A stretch of 60,655 nucleotides of DNA from positions 1-60,655 of the forward strand of contig CAYWLS010000027.1 in NCBI GenBank assembly GCA_964458605.1. Reading direction: 5' to 3'. The stretch's first letter is position 1. Every line of letters begins with the position of its first letter. Below are positions 8,623 to 17,266 of this stretch, piece after piece. The DNA is from JBBSNV01 sp964458605. Its GTDB lineage: Bacteria; Pseudomonadota; Alphaproteobacteria; Reyranellales; JAQSWP01. The translations under genes and the position numbers were made by a program. The notes below the pieces were generated by a model. That model did no database searches, had not been told where the DNA came from, and worked only from the letters and a program-made list of their open reading frames with translations.

Positions 8623-9495
8623 GTGGTGTGGAAACTGGAACTCGTGGTGCCCGAGCGCGCCCGGGAGGCTTTCGAGGTCGCGCTGAGCGAGACCCTGGGC
8701 GAGGACGCCGCGGTGGCCTCGACCGAACTGCGCGAGGGCATCGACTGGCGGGTCGAAGCCTATTGCCAGACGGCGCCGGAACGGCGGCTGCTGGACCGCG
8801 TGATCCAGGCGGTGGCCGAGGCTTTCGCCATCCCGGCACCGGTCGCGAGCCTTGGCGAGATCGCCGATCAGGACTGGGTGGCGGAGAACCAGCGCTCCTT
8901 CCTGCCTTTCACCATCGGCCGCTATTTCATCTATCCCTCGTTCCATCAGGGCAAGGTGCCCCGTCGCCATGTCGGCATCCAGATCGATCCGGGGATGGCC
9001 TTCGGTACCGGCACCCATGCCACCACGCAAGGCTGCCTGATGGCGATCGACGAGATCGCCGCCGGCGAACCGATCGGGCGCGCCATCGATGTCGGTTGCG
9101 GCTCGGGCATCCTGGCCATCGCCCTGGCCCATGCCGCGCGCCGGCGCGTGGTGGCCTGCGACAACGATCCGGTCGCGGTGCAGGTAACGGAGGAGAATGC
9201 GCGACTGAACGGCGTCGCCAATCGCATCGTGGCGGTGCAGGCCGAGGGCCTGGATCACGTCGAGATCGCCCGGCGCGCGCCGTTCCAGGTGATCGTCGCC
9301 AACATCCTGGCCCAGCCGCTGGTCGAGCTGGCGCCGCGGCTGGCGCGCGGCTTGGCGCCAGGCGGCCATATCGTGCTGTCGGGCCTGCTGGCGCGGCAGG
9401 AGGACATGGTCGCCGATGCCTATCGCGCCGAAGGCATCACGCTGGCCAAGCGGATCGAAGGCGGCGACTGGGTCACCTTGATGATGCGCGGCTAG
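8623..9495 (+). CDS. prmA: Ribosomal protein L11 methyltransferase
   Basis: A 290-residue protein of the PrmA family. The N-terminal substrate-recognition domain (about 1-95) is followed by a class I SAM methyltransferase domain with GTGTHATT (the PrmA hallmark), DVGCGSGILAIA (motif I), and VANILAQPL in place of the NPPY-like motif. It trimethylates L11 on lysines and the N-terminus. The start is one of two adjacent GTG codons at 8623/8626, behind GGGGGCAGG. It follows uvrD by about 60 bases on the same strand. A hairpin with T-run follows the gene (9519-9544). Confidence 0.95.
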   Translation: MVWKLELVVPERAREAFEVALSETLGEDAAVASTELREGIDWRVEAYCQTAPERRLLDRVIQAVAEAFAIPAPVASLGEIADQDWVAENQRSFLPFTIGRYFIYPSFHQGKVPRRHVGIQIDPGMAFGTGTHATTQGCLMAIDEIAAGEPIGRAIDVGCGSGILAIALAHAARRRVVACDNDPVAVQVTEENARLNGVANRIVAVQAEGLDHVEIARRAPFQVIVANILAQPLVELAPRLARGLAPGGHIVLSGLLARQEDMVADAYRAEGITLAKRIEGGDWVTLMMRG

Positions 9496-9518
9496 CGATC
9501 GCGCGACCGGGAAAGCAA

Positions 9519-9544
9519 AAAGGGCGGCCCGAAGACCGCCCTTT
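9519..9544 (-). terminator. Bidirectional rho-independent terminator between prmA and DUF1127 gene
   Basis: Perfect 9-bp stem AAAGGGCGG / CCGCCCTTT with an 8-nt loop. Read on the minus strand it is followed by TTTTTGC, so it ends the DUF1127 transcript. On the plus strand the stem closes in CTTTCC and could also stop prmA. Confidence 0.75.
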
Positions 9545-9567
9545 CCGCTCGGAACCACACCTACCGG

Positions 9568-9963
9568 TTACGCGGCGTGGTTGCGGCTGTTCTCGTTGGC
9601 CTGGGTATTGCGCGCCAGCCCATGGGCATTGGCGAACACGTCCGGCGCCTCGCCCGAGGCCAGGCCGCACACCACCAGCGGCACTTCGGCACGGGTCAGC
9701 CCGATATCGCGCAGCAGCCGATCATCCATCGCCAGCAGCTGGCCAGCGGCGGCGCGGCGCTTCTGCGCGGCGCGCAAGCTGCGCAGGCCCTGCGCCAACT
9801 TTTTGCCCAGCTGCGCGAAGGCGTCGCTGATCATCGCGGCGCGCGCGGCATGAGCGGAAGCGACGATGCGCTCCACGTCGTAGGCCTCGAAACCCTGCTG
9901 GTTGGCCGGCGCCTTGGGAGCGGTCGCATCCCAAATCACCGAATATTCGATAGCGGAAGTCAT
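9568..9963 (-). CDS. DUF1127 domain protein
   Basis: A 131-residue protein whose C-terminal half carries the DUF1127 signature MDDRLLRDIGLTRAEV (about residues 85-100), a short helical motif common in alphaproteobacterial small proteins. The N-terminal half (residues 1-75) is helical and Ala/Gln-rich with no recognised domain; many DUF1127 proteins are only 45-75 residues, so this is a longer member. The ATG at 9963 has AGGGA about nine bases upstream; the longer in-frame reading to 10080 would run through the 5' hairpin and is not used. Some short DUF1127 proteins bind RNA or affect phosphate and stress responses; the role here is unknown. Confidence 0.75.
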   Translation of the reverse strand: MTSAIEYSVIWDATAPKAPANQQGFEAYDVERIVASAHAARAAMISDAFAQLGKKLAQGLRSLRAAQKRRAAAGQLLAMDDRLLRDIGLTRAEVPLVVCGLASGEAPDVFANAHGLARNTQANENSRNHAA

Positions 9964-10204
9964 TGTCAGTCGTCCCTGAAACATCGCGGGGGCGTCGGCC
10001 CATCCGGCGTCGACCGCGCGACGGAAAGATAGATAGCGCTTTTTGCCGTAAGCATTAGAAGAAATGCTGCGAAGCAGCATTGCTTGACATGCATATCTTT
10101 ATCAAATCGTCATATCTATCTAATCGGCTGATTCAGTTGGCTCTTTTGAAGCCTTGTGCGAACAGATGGCTGCGCCTAGGCTTTGCTCAGCGAGGATTTT
10201 CTGT
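9964..10204. other. AT-rich divergent intergenic region
   Basis: This 241-bp gap separates two divergent genes and is much richer in A+T than its flanks, so both promoters probably lie here. It holds a perfect hairpin at 10064-10080 and a consensus TTGACA at 10084-10089 on the plus strand. No good -10 stands 17 bp after it; TATCTAAT starts too far away, near 10113. I therefore do not place exact promoters. Confidence 0.45.
10064..10080. repeat. Perfect 7-bp inverted repeat (hairpin)
   Basis: ATGCTGC-GAA-GCAGCAT is a perfect palindrome with a 3-nt loop. On the minus strand it lies about 100 nt upstream of the DUF1127 ATG and is followed by TTTCTTCT, so it could be an operator, a 5'UTR stem or a weak attenuator. 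Confidence 0.5.
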
Positions 10205-12250
10205 ATGACGAGTACGCCCGACGATAGGCTGAGCGAGACCGTTCGGTTGCTCCAGGAACACGGCCGTTCGACCTCGACCAAGGAGCTGGATTCGCTGCTG
10301 GCGGGCATCGCCGCCGCTCCGGAGGGTTTCGAGGGACCGACTTGGCTCGAACTGGTGTCGCCGGACGTCGATCCAGGCCTGCGCCAGACGCTGAAACAGG
10401 CGCGCGACCGACTGGCCAGCCAGTCGCACGGTCTGGAGGACGCCATTCCGCCGGCCGAACGCCTTCAGGCGCTGCGTCAGGAACTGGCGCGCCAGAGCGT
10501 CAGCGGCTTCCTGGTGCCTCGCGCCGACGAACACCAGGGCGAATACGTTCCCCTGCGCGCCCAGCGCCTGGCCTGGCTGACCGGCTTCACCGGCTCGGCC
10601 GGCATGGCCATCGTGCTCGACGACCGGGCCGCCATTTTCGTCGACGGCCGCTATACCCTGCAGGTGACCCACCAGGTCGATACGGCGCTGTTCGCCCCGC
10701 AGCCGCTCTCCACCGTGTCGCCCGACCGCTGGCTGGCGGAAAACCTGTCGCCGGCCAAACGCGTCGGCTTCGATCCCTGGCTGCACAGCATCAACGAGAT
10801 CGAACGGCTTGCCGCCGCCTGCGCCAAGGCCGGCGCCGAGCTGGTTCCGCTCGAACGCAATCCGATCGATGCGGTGTGGCCTGACCAGCCGCCGCCGCCG
10901 CTGGGGCCGGTGGTCCCGCACGACCTGGCCTATGCCGGCGTCTCGGCCGAGACCAAGCGGGAGCAGCTGGCAACGACGCTGCGCAATGCCAAGGCCGACG
11001 CCGCGGTGCTGACCCAGCCCGAATCGATCGCCTGGCTGCTCAATCTGCGCGGCAGCGACGTGCCGCACGTGCCGCTGCCGCTGTCTTTTGCGATCCTGAA
11101 CGCCGATGCCACGGTCGATCTGTTCATCGATGCGCGCAAGATGACCCAGGCGGCGCTGCGCCACATCGGCAACAAGGTCACGGTGCATCCCCCGGCCGCG
11201 CTCGACGCCCAGCTCGAACGCGCCGGCGCGCTCAGCCAGACCGTGCTGCTCGATCCCGGGGCCGCGCCCTGGGGTATCGCCGCGCGGCTCGAAGCCGCCG
11301 GGGCGCGCGTGTTGCGCGACATGGATCCCACCACCCTGCCCAAGGCCTGCAAGAATCCGGTCGAGATCGCCGGCACCCGACGCTCCCATCGCCGCGACGG
11401 CGCGGCGCTGACCAGCTTCCTGGCCTGGCTGGCGCGCGAGGCGCCGTCCGGCCGGCTGAGCGAGATCGAGGCCTCCGACCGGCTCGAGGCCTTCCGGCGG
11501 CAAAGTCCGCTGTGCCGCGACCTGAGCTTCGACACCATTTCCGGCGCCGGCGCCAATGGCGCCATCGTGCATTATCGCGCCACGCCGCGCTCCAACGCGC
11601 GCCTGCAGCCCAATTCGCTCTACCTGCTGGATTCGGGCGCGCAATATCCCGACGGCACCACCGATGTGACGCGCACCATCGCCATCGGCACGCCCAGCGC
11701 CGAAATGCGCGACCGGTTCACCCGCGTGCTGAAGGGGCATATCGCGATCGCCACCGCCCGCTTTCCCGCCGGCACCACCGGCTCCCAGCTCGACGGCATG
11801 GCACGCCGCGCGCTGTGGGCGATCGGGCTGGATTACGAGCACGGCACCGGCCATGGCGTGGGCAGCTACCTCGCCGTGCACGAGGGGCCGCAACGGATTT
11901 CCAAAGCGGCCACCAGCGTGGCGCTGCGACCCGGCATGATCGTTTCCAACGAGCCCGGCTGCTACAAGACCGGCGCCTACGGCATCCGCATCGAGAACCT
12001 GGTGCTGGTGCGCGAGGCCAGGCTGGACGATGCCGGCAGCAACGGCGCCAGGTTCCTCGAATTCGAGACGCTGACCCTGGCGCCGATCGACCGCAACCTG
12101 GTCGAGCCGTCGCTGATGACGCGCGAGGAGCTGGATTGGCTCGACGCCTATCACGCCCGGGTATGGCGCAAGCTGTCGCCGCGAGTCGATGCGCAGACCA
12201 GGACGTGGCTGGAACAGGCGACGGCGCCGATCACGCGGTCATCCTTGTAA
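10205..12250 (+). CDS. pepP: Xaa-Pro aminopeptidase (aminopeptidase P, M24B)
   Basis: A 681-residue three-domain aminopeptidase P. After an unusual N-terminal stretch of about 75 residues come two creatinase-like N domains and the C-terminal pita-bread M24 domain. Metal ligands are visible in LDSGAQYPDGTTDVTRT (two Asp), HGTGHGVG (His), SNEPGCY (Glu) and LEFETLT (Glu). It removes N-terminal residues before proline. The ATG at 10205 is preferred because GAGGA lies upstream; an in-frame ATG at 10154 has no such signal. Usual bacterial and plant-type members are about 600 residues, so the first part is extra sequence of unknown role. Confidence 0.93.
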   Translation: MTSTPDDRLSETVRLLQEHGRSTSTKELDSLLAGIAAAPEGFEGPTWLELVSPDVDPGLRQTLKQARDRLASQSHGLEDAIPPAERLQALRQELARQSVSGFLVPRADEHQGEYVPLRAQRLAWLTGFTGSAGMAIVLDDRAAIFVDGRYTLQVTHQVDTALFAPQPLSTVSPDRWLAENLSPAKRVGFDPWLHSINEIERLAAACAKAGAELVPLERNPIDAVWPDQPPPPLGPVVPHDLAYAGVSAETKREQLATTLRNAKADAAVLTQPESIAWLLNLRGSDVPHVPLPLSFAILNADATVDLFIDARKMTQAALRHIGNKVTVHPPAALDAQLERAGALSQTVLLDPGAAPWGIAARLEAAGARVLRDMDPTTLPKACKNPVEIAGTRRSHRRDGAALTSFLAWLAREAPSGRLSEIEASDRLEAFRRQSPLCRDLSFDTISGAGANGAIVHYRATPRSNARLQPNSLYLLDSGAQYPDGTTDVTRTIAIGTPSAEMRDRFTRVLKGHIAIATARFPAGTTGSQLDGMARRALWAIGLDYEHGTGHGVGSYLAVHEGPQRISKAATSVALRPGMIVSNEPGCYKTGAYGIRIENLVLVREARLDDAGSNGARFLEFETLTLAPIDRNLVEPSLMTREELDWLDAYHARVWRKLSPRVDAQTRTWLEQATAPITRSSL

Positions 12251-12261
12251 GACGGGATTAC

Positions 12262-12352
12262 CGAATCGCCTGAGCGAAGCGAAGGATCTTCCCGCCGCTA
12301 CCAGCCTATCGTGGCGAAGCAGGATGTTTTGCGGCGTTCGGCATGACGAAAT
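12262..12352. repeat. Dispersed intergenic repeat, copy A
   Basis: An approximately 90-bp element in the convergent gap between pepP and ligA. It shares CCTGARCGAAGCGAAG, a central GAAGCARGATG, and a terminal CGGCATGA with the element at 52064-52150, in the same order and spacing. No protein is encoded. It resembles the widespread alphaproteobacterial intergenic element whose core reads CTGAGCGAAGCGAAGGATCT. Confidence 0.6.
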
Positions 12353-14509
12353 CTATTCCCCCGCCAGCTTCAACCACTCCGCCTCGCTCAGCATCGTCAC
12401 ACCCAGCTCCTCGGCCTTTTTGGCCTTGGAGCCGGCATCGGCGCCGACCACCACATAATCGGTCTTCTTGGACACGGAGCCGGCCACCTTGGCGCCCAGC
12501 GATTCGGCCTGCGCCTTGGCTTCCTCGCGCGACAGCGTCTCGAGCGTGCCGGTGAACACCACCGTCTTGCCGTCGAGCTTGCCCCCGGCCGCGGCGGCGC
12601 GACGCTGGGCTTCCTGCACCTCGATCTGCTTCAGCAGGTCGCGCACCACGGCGACGTTGTGCTTCTCGGCGAAGAAATTCACCACCGCATCGCCGGTGGT
12701 GATGCCAATATCGGGCACGTTGACCAGCCGGCCATAGGCGGGGCCGATTTCCTCGGCCGCCCGTTCCTTTTTCTTCGCCTCTGCGTTGCCGGCACGCTCC
12801 TTGGCCGCCTGCAGCATCTCCTCCAGCCAGGCATCGGCGGTGCCGTATTCCCGCGCCAGGTTCTTGGCCGTGGCCTCGCCGATCATGGGAATGCCCAGGC
12901 TGTAGACGAAGCGTTCCAGCGAGATGCTGCGCCGCGCATCGATCGCCGCCAGCAGCTTGTTGGCCGAGGTTTCGCCCCAGCCCTCGCGCTCCAGCAGTTC
13001 GGCGCGCCGCTGCTCCAGCCGGAAGATGTCGCCCGGCACGTCGAGCAGCCCGTCGGCATGGAAGTTCTCGATATGGGTGCCGCCCAGCCCTTCGATATCG
13101 AAAGCCAGGCGCGAGACGAAGTGGTGCAGCCGCTGCACCTGCTGATAGGGGCAGGCCAGCCCGCCGCTGCAGCGATAGGCCACCGCCCCTTCCTCGCGCA
13201 CCACGTCGGTGTGCAGCTCGCACGGGCAGTGCTTGGGGAAATGGAACGGCCGGGCGTTCTTCGGCCGCTTTTCGGGTACATAGCCCAGCACCTGCGGGAT
13301 CACGTCGCCCGCGCGCTGGATGTTGACCGTGTCGCCGATGCGCACGCCCAGCCGCTCGATCTCGTCGGCGTTGTGCAGGGTGGCGCGCGTCACCACCACG
13401 CCGCCCACCGTGACCGGCTTCAGCACGGCAACCGGCGTGAGCGTGCCGGTCCGACCGACCTGGACGACGATGTCCTCCAGCTCGGTCTGGGCCTGCTGGG
13501 CGGGGAATTTATGGGCGATGGCCCAGCGCGGCGCCCGGCTGACGAAGCCCAGATCCTTCTGCCAGTCGACCCGGTCGATCTTGTAGACCACGCCGTCGAT
13601 GTCGTAGGGCAGGTCGGCGCGCCGGTTGCCGATCTCGCGGTAGAATTCCAGGGCCTGTTCCAGGCCGCGGCATTTGCGGGTCAGCGGATTGACCTTGAAG
13701 CCCCAGGCCCTGAGCTGCTGCAGGAAGGCCCAGTGCGACTGAGGCTCGTAGCCCTGGCTCTCGCCCCAGGCATAGGCGAAGAATTGCAACGGCCGCGACG
13801 CGGTGACCGAAACGTCGAGCTGGCGCAGCGATCCGGCGGCGGAGTTGCGGGGATTGGCGAACACCTTCTCGCCCGCCGCCTCCTGGCGCCGGTTGAGCGC
13901 CAAGAAGGCTTCGCGCTCCATATAGACCTCGCCGCGGATCTCGATCAGCTTGGGCGCCTTGCCTTTCAGCTTGTTCGGCACATCGGCCAGGGTGCGCATG
14001 TTGGCGGTGATGTCCTCGCCCTCGCTGCCGTCGCCGCGTGTGGCGACCACTGCAAGCTCGCCGTCCTCGTAGCGCAGATTGGCCGACAGCCCGTCGATCT
14101 TGGCTTCGGCCACCAGCTCGATCGGCGTGGCGTCGGCCAGGTCGAGCACACGGCGCACCCGCGCCAGGAAGTCCGCCACGTCCTGGTCGCTGAAGGCGTT
14201 GTCCAGCGACAGCATCGGCTTGAGGTGCCGGATCTTGGCGAAGCCAGTGGCCGGCGCCGCGCCGACCCGCTTGTTCGGGCTGTCGGCGCGGACCAGCTCG
14301 GGAAAACGGGCCTCGATGGCGTTGTTGCGCTGGCGCAGCGCGTCGTATTCTGCATCGGACACGACTGGCGCGTCTTTTTCATAGTAGGCGCGGTCGTGCC
14401 GGGCGATCTCGCGCGCCAGATGGGCGAGTTCGGCCGACGCCTCGAGCAGGTCGAGCTCCTCGACGGCTTTCAGCGGGTTGGGTTTCTTTTTCGCTGCTTT
14501 CTTGGCCAT
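12353..14509 (-). CDS. ligA: NAD-dependent DNA ligase LigA
   Basis: A 718-residue ligase with all expected domains: Ia/NMN-binding N-terminus (HDRAYYEKDAPVVSDAEYD), adenylation domain with catalytic Lys in AKIDG, OB fold (GRTGTLTPVA), Cys zinc finger, HhH repeats, and a C-terminal BRCT domain (GKTVVFTGTLETLSREEA). It seals nicks in replication and repair using NAD+. The zinc finger reads HCPCELHT...RCSGGLACP, with the first two cysteines separated by one residue instead of the more usual CPxC. It follows recN by 28 bases with no strong Shine-Dalgarno. The C-terminal region around 600 has a Lys/Glu-rich insert (NAEAKKKERAAEE) between HhH and BRCT. Confidence 0.97.
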   Translation of the reverse strand: MAKKAAKKKPNPLKAVEELDLLEASAELAHLAREIARHDRAYYEKDAPVVSDAEYDALRQRNNAIEARFPELVRADSPNKRVGAAPATGFAKIRHLKPMLSLDNAFSDQDVADFLARVRRVLDLADATPIELVAEAKIDGLSANLRYEDGELAVVATRGDGSEGEDITANMRTLADVPNKLKGKAPKLIEIRGEVYMEREAFLALNRRQEAAGEKVFANPRNSAAGSLRQLDVSVTASRPLQFFAYAWGESQGYEPQSHWAFLQQLRAWGFKVNPLTRKCRGLEQALEFYREIGNRRADLPYDIDGVVYKIDRVDWQKDLGFVSRAPRWAIAHKFPAQQAQTELEDIVVQVGRTGTLTPVAVLKPVTVGGVVVTRATLHNADEIERLGVRIGDTVNIQRAGDVIPQVLGYVPEKRPKNARPFHFPKHCPCELHTDVVREEGAVAYRCSGGLACPYQQVQRLHHFVSRLAFDIEGLGGTHIENFHADGLLDVPGDIFRLEQRRAELLEREGWGETSANKLLAAIDARRSISLERFVYSLGIPMIGEATAKNLAREYGTADAWLEEMLQAAKERAGNAEAKKKERAAEEIGPAYGRLVNVPDIGITTGDAVVNFFAEKHNVAVVRDLLKQIEVQEAQRRAAAAGGKLDGKTVVFTGTLETLSREEAKAQAESLGAKVAGSVSKKTDYVVVGADAGSKAKKAEELGVTMLSEAEWLKLAGE

Positions 14510-14537
14510 TGGCGTGGACTATAGCAAGTTGGTGCCG

Positions 14538-16217
14538 TCAGTTTGCAGCCATCAGACGCTTGGCTGCGGCGCGCGCTTCTTCGGTGATCTCCGCGCCGGC
14601 CAGCATGCGGGCGATCTCCTCGCGCCGGCCAGCCTCGTCCAGCGACGCTACCTCGGTGATGGCCTGTCCCTTGACCGCGCGCTTGCCGATGCGCCAATGC
14701 CGGTCGCCGCGCGCCGCGACCTGCGGCGAATGGGTCACCACCAGCACCTGGCGGCTCTTGGCCAGCCTTGCCAGCCGTTCGGCCACCGCTGCCGCGGTGG
14801 CGCCGCCGATACCGCTGTCGACCTCGTCGAACACCAGGGTGGCGGCGTCGCTCGACCGGCTCATCACCACCTTCAACGCCAGCATGAAGCGCGACAGCTC
14901 GCCGCCCGAGGCGATCCTGTTGAGCGGCCCCGGCGGCACGCCCGGATTGGTGCTGACCAGGAAGGCGACGCGATCGGCGCCGTGCTCGGCCCAGTCGGCT
15001 TCCGGCAGCGGCTCGAGCCGGGTCAGGAATTTGGCCTTGTCCAGCTTGAGCGGCGCCAGCTCGGCCTGCACCGCCTTGTCCAGGGCCGAGGCCGCCTTGT
15101 GGCGCGAGGCGGTCAGCGCCTGGGCAGCTGCGGCATAGGCCCTGCGCGCCGTCTCGGCCACCTTGCGCAGGCTTTCCAGGCGACCGGTGCCGCCGTCGAT
15201 GGCAGCCAGCTGCCCGGCATATTTCTCGCGCAACCCCGGCAGGCCCTCGATCTCGACATTGTGCTTGCGCGCCAGCGCGCGCAGGGCGAACAGCCGCTCC
15301 TCGACCGCTTCCAGACGGCCGGGATCGGCCTCCATGGCGTTTTGCAGCGCCTCGATCTGGGCCAGGGCTTCGTCGGTCTCCACCGCGGCACGGTCGAGTG
15401 CCTGCAAGGCCGTATCGAATCGTCCAGCCGCCTTGTCGGCATTGCGCTCCAGGATGCGCTGGGCAGCCCGCAGCGCGCCGGCGACGCCGCGATTGGCGGC
15501 CAGTTCGGCGGCCGCCTGTTCCAGCGCCTCGGCGATCGCCGCGCCATGGCGCAGCAACTGCCGTTCCTCGGCCAGGCTCCGCTCCTCGCCGTCCCGCGGG
15601 TCCATACGATCCAGTTCGTCGACCGCGTGGCGCAGATAGTCTTCCTCGACCTGGGCGCGCTGCAGCGCCGCCTGGGCCTCGGCATGCGCAGCCTCCGCCT
15701 GCCGCCAAGCGCGCCACGCTGCCGCGACCGCCTCGAGCTTCTTGCCGTGATCGGCGAAGCCGTCGAGCAGATCGCGATGGTTGGCGGGATCGAGCAGGCC
15801 ATGCTGCTCGAACTGGCCCTGGATCTCGACCAGCGTATCGCCGATCTGGCGCAGCAGGCCGACGGACACCGGCTGGTCGTTGATGAAGGCGCGCCCGCGG
15901 CCATCGGCGCCGATGATCCGGCGCAGCACCAGGCTGCCGTCGCCGGCGTCGAGCCCCTGATCGGCCAGGATCGCCATGGCGCGATGGCCGGACGGCAGCT
16001 CGAATACCGCTGCGACGCTGGCCTGGGCCGCACCGTGGCGCACCAGGCCGCTGTCGCCGCGGCCGCCCAGCGCCAGCCCCAGCGCATCGAGCAGGATGGA
16101 TTTGCCGGCGCCGGTCTCGCCGGTCAGCACCGCCAGCCCAGCGCCCTTGTCGGCGGGAAACTTCAGTTCCAGCCGCTCGATCAGCACGATGTCGCGGACG
16201 CTTAGCTCGGTGAGCAT
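14538..16217 (-). CDS. recN: DNA repair protein RecN
   Basis: A 559-residue SMC-like ATPase. It starts with LTELSVRDIVLIERLEL and Walker A GETGAGKS (about residues 34-41), has a long central coiled coil rich in Ala, Glu and Arg, and closes with the ABC signature SGGELSRFMLAL, Walker B LVFDEVDSGIGG and the H-loop THSPQVAA. It tethers broken DNA ends during double-strand break repair. It lies between bamD and ligA, the usual alphaproteobacterial order, 24 bases after the bamD stop. No LexA box was seen in front of it. Confidence 0.96.
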   Translation of the reverse strand: MLTELSVRDIVLIERLELKFPADKGAGLAVLTGETGAGKSILLDALGLALGGRGDSGLVRHGAAQASVAAVFELPSGHRAMAILADQGLDAGDGSLVLRRIIGADGRGRAFINDQPVSVGLLRQIGDTLVEIQGQFEQHGLLDPANHRDLLDGFADHGKKLEAVAAAWRAWRQAEAAHAEAQAALQRAQVEEDYLRHAVDELDRMDPRDGEERSLAEERQLLRHGAAIAEALEQAAAELAANRGVAGALRAAQRILERNADKAAGRFDTALQALDRAAVETDEALAQIEALQNAMEADPGRLEAVEERLFALRALARKHNVEIEGLPGLREKYAGQLAAIDGGTGRLESLRKVAETARRAYAAAAQALTASRHKAASALDKAVQAELAPLKLDKAKFLTRLEPLPEADWAEHGADRVAFLVSTNPGVPPGPLNRIASGGELSRFMLALKVVMSRSSDAATLVFDEVDSGIGGATAAAVAERLARLAKSRQVLVVTHSPQVAARGDRHWRIGKRAVKGQAITEVASLDEAGRREEIARMLAGAEITEEARAAAKRLMAAN

Positions 16218-16241
16218 GGCAGCCCGAGCGACATCGCCCGG

Positions 16242-17066
16242 CTAGAAGATGTAGTTCCAGGTGCGCGACAGCCAAGAACCTTGGTCGCGCTTGGGCCGCA
16301 GATCCTTGCCTTCCAGCAGATAGTAGCTGTCGGCATACCAGTCGCTGCCCGGGAAGTTGTAGCCCAGCACGGCGCCGGCCATCTGCGCCTCGTTGCGCAC
16401 GCCCAGCGCCAGATAGCATTCGACCAGGCGATGCAGCGCTTCGGGCACATGGCTGGTGGTCTGGTACTTGTCGATCACCGTACGATAGCGGTTGATCGCG
16501 GCCACGTACTGGCCCTGATTCTCGTAATAGCGGCCGATCTCCATTTCCTTGCCGGCCAGATGGTCGACCGCGAGGTCGATCTTCAAGGTGGCGTCGCGGG
16601 CGTAGCGCGTCTCGGGGAAGCGCTGGACCACCTCGCGCAGCGCCGCCAGCGCCAGTTCCGTGGTGCGCTGGTCGCGCGCCACGTCGGAGATCTGCTCGTA
16701 GTAGCACAGCGCCTTCATATAGTAGGCGTAGGCGATATCGCGGTTGCCCGGATGCAGCTGGATGAAGCGATCCAGCGCCACGATGGCGTCGTCGTATTTG
16801 TTGGCCTGGTAATAGGAGAAGGCGGCCATCAGCTCGGCCTTCACCGCCCACACCGAATAGGGATGCTGGCGTTCGACTTCCTCGAAGCCCTTGGCGGCGG
16901 AGGCGTATTTCTGCGCGCTGAGGTTGTTCAGGGCGTCGTTGTAGAGGCTCTCGACCGGCGCCTCGACGTATTTGTCCTCGTCCTTCTTGGAGCTACCGCA
17001 GCCTGCCAGCAGAGCCGCTGCCAAAGCCAGCGCCATCAGGCCCGGCGCAATCTTTCCGACCGCCAT
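16242..17066 (-). CDS. bamD: Outer membrane assembly lipoprotein BamD
   Basis: A 274-residue lipoprotein. The signal peptide MAVGKIAPGLMALALAAALL ends in the lipobox LAGC, followed by CGSSKKDEDK. Residues about 40-260 form TPR-like helical repeats (YNDALNNLSAQKYASAAKGF, YYQANKYDDAI, and so on) ending in YNFPGSDWYADSYYLL, typical of BamD/ComL. It works with BamA in inserting outer-membrane beta-barrels. The start is uncertain: an ATG at 17078 has AGGGAG only one base away, whereas GTG 17069 or ATG 17066 have better spacing and give a cleaner signal peptide. Confidence 0.93.
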   Translation of the reverse strand: MAVGKIAPGLMALALAAALLAGCGSSKKDEDKYVEAPVESLYNDALNNLSAQKYASAAKGFEEVERQHPYSVWAVKAELMAAFSYYQANKYDDAIVALDRFIQLHPGNRDIAYAYYMKALCYYEQISDVARDQRTTELALAALREVVQRFPETRYARDATLKIDLAVDHLAGKEMEIGRYYENQGQYVAAINRYRTVIDKYQTTSHVPEALHRLVECYLALGVRNEAQMAGAVLGYNFPGSDWYADSYYLLEGKDLRPKRDQGSWLSRTWNYIF

Positions 17067-17078
17067 CACGCTATGCAT

Positions 17079-17266
17079 GCTCCCTGCGATTTGGGGCTAA
17101 TTGGCCGTGGCTTGCAGCCCTCCGGCGTGGCGGGGTTATAGCACGAGCCCGGGGGCTTGCCGATAGGGGCGCACGAGCCTTTCCTGCGGCGAAAAAGAAG
17201 CGGGCCGCGCCTCGATTCAAGAGACGCGGCCCGCATTTTTGCCCGGTTTATCGCCTTACCGCGCGT
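17079..17266. other. ftsZ-bamD intergenic region lacking lpxC
   Basis: The 188-base gap holds the ftsZ terminator and the bamD upstream region. No ORF resembling lpxC, which commonly occupies this place in related genomes, is present on either strand. Confidence 0.7.
17200..17234 (-). terminator. Rho-independent terminator after ftsZ
   Basis: Perfect 10-bp stem GCGGGCCGCG / CGCGGCCCGC with a 15-nt loop. On the minus strand it is followed by TTCTTTTTC. It lies about 30 bases after the ftsZ stop and should end the dcw transcript, separating it from bamD. The plus-strand side also has ATTTTT. Confidence 0.85.

Noticed and set aside
9964..10080. N-terminal extension of the DUF1127 protein to 170 residues
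   Set aside because: The extension runs through a perfect hairpin and lacks a ribosome site, while ATG 9963 has AGGGA at good spacing.
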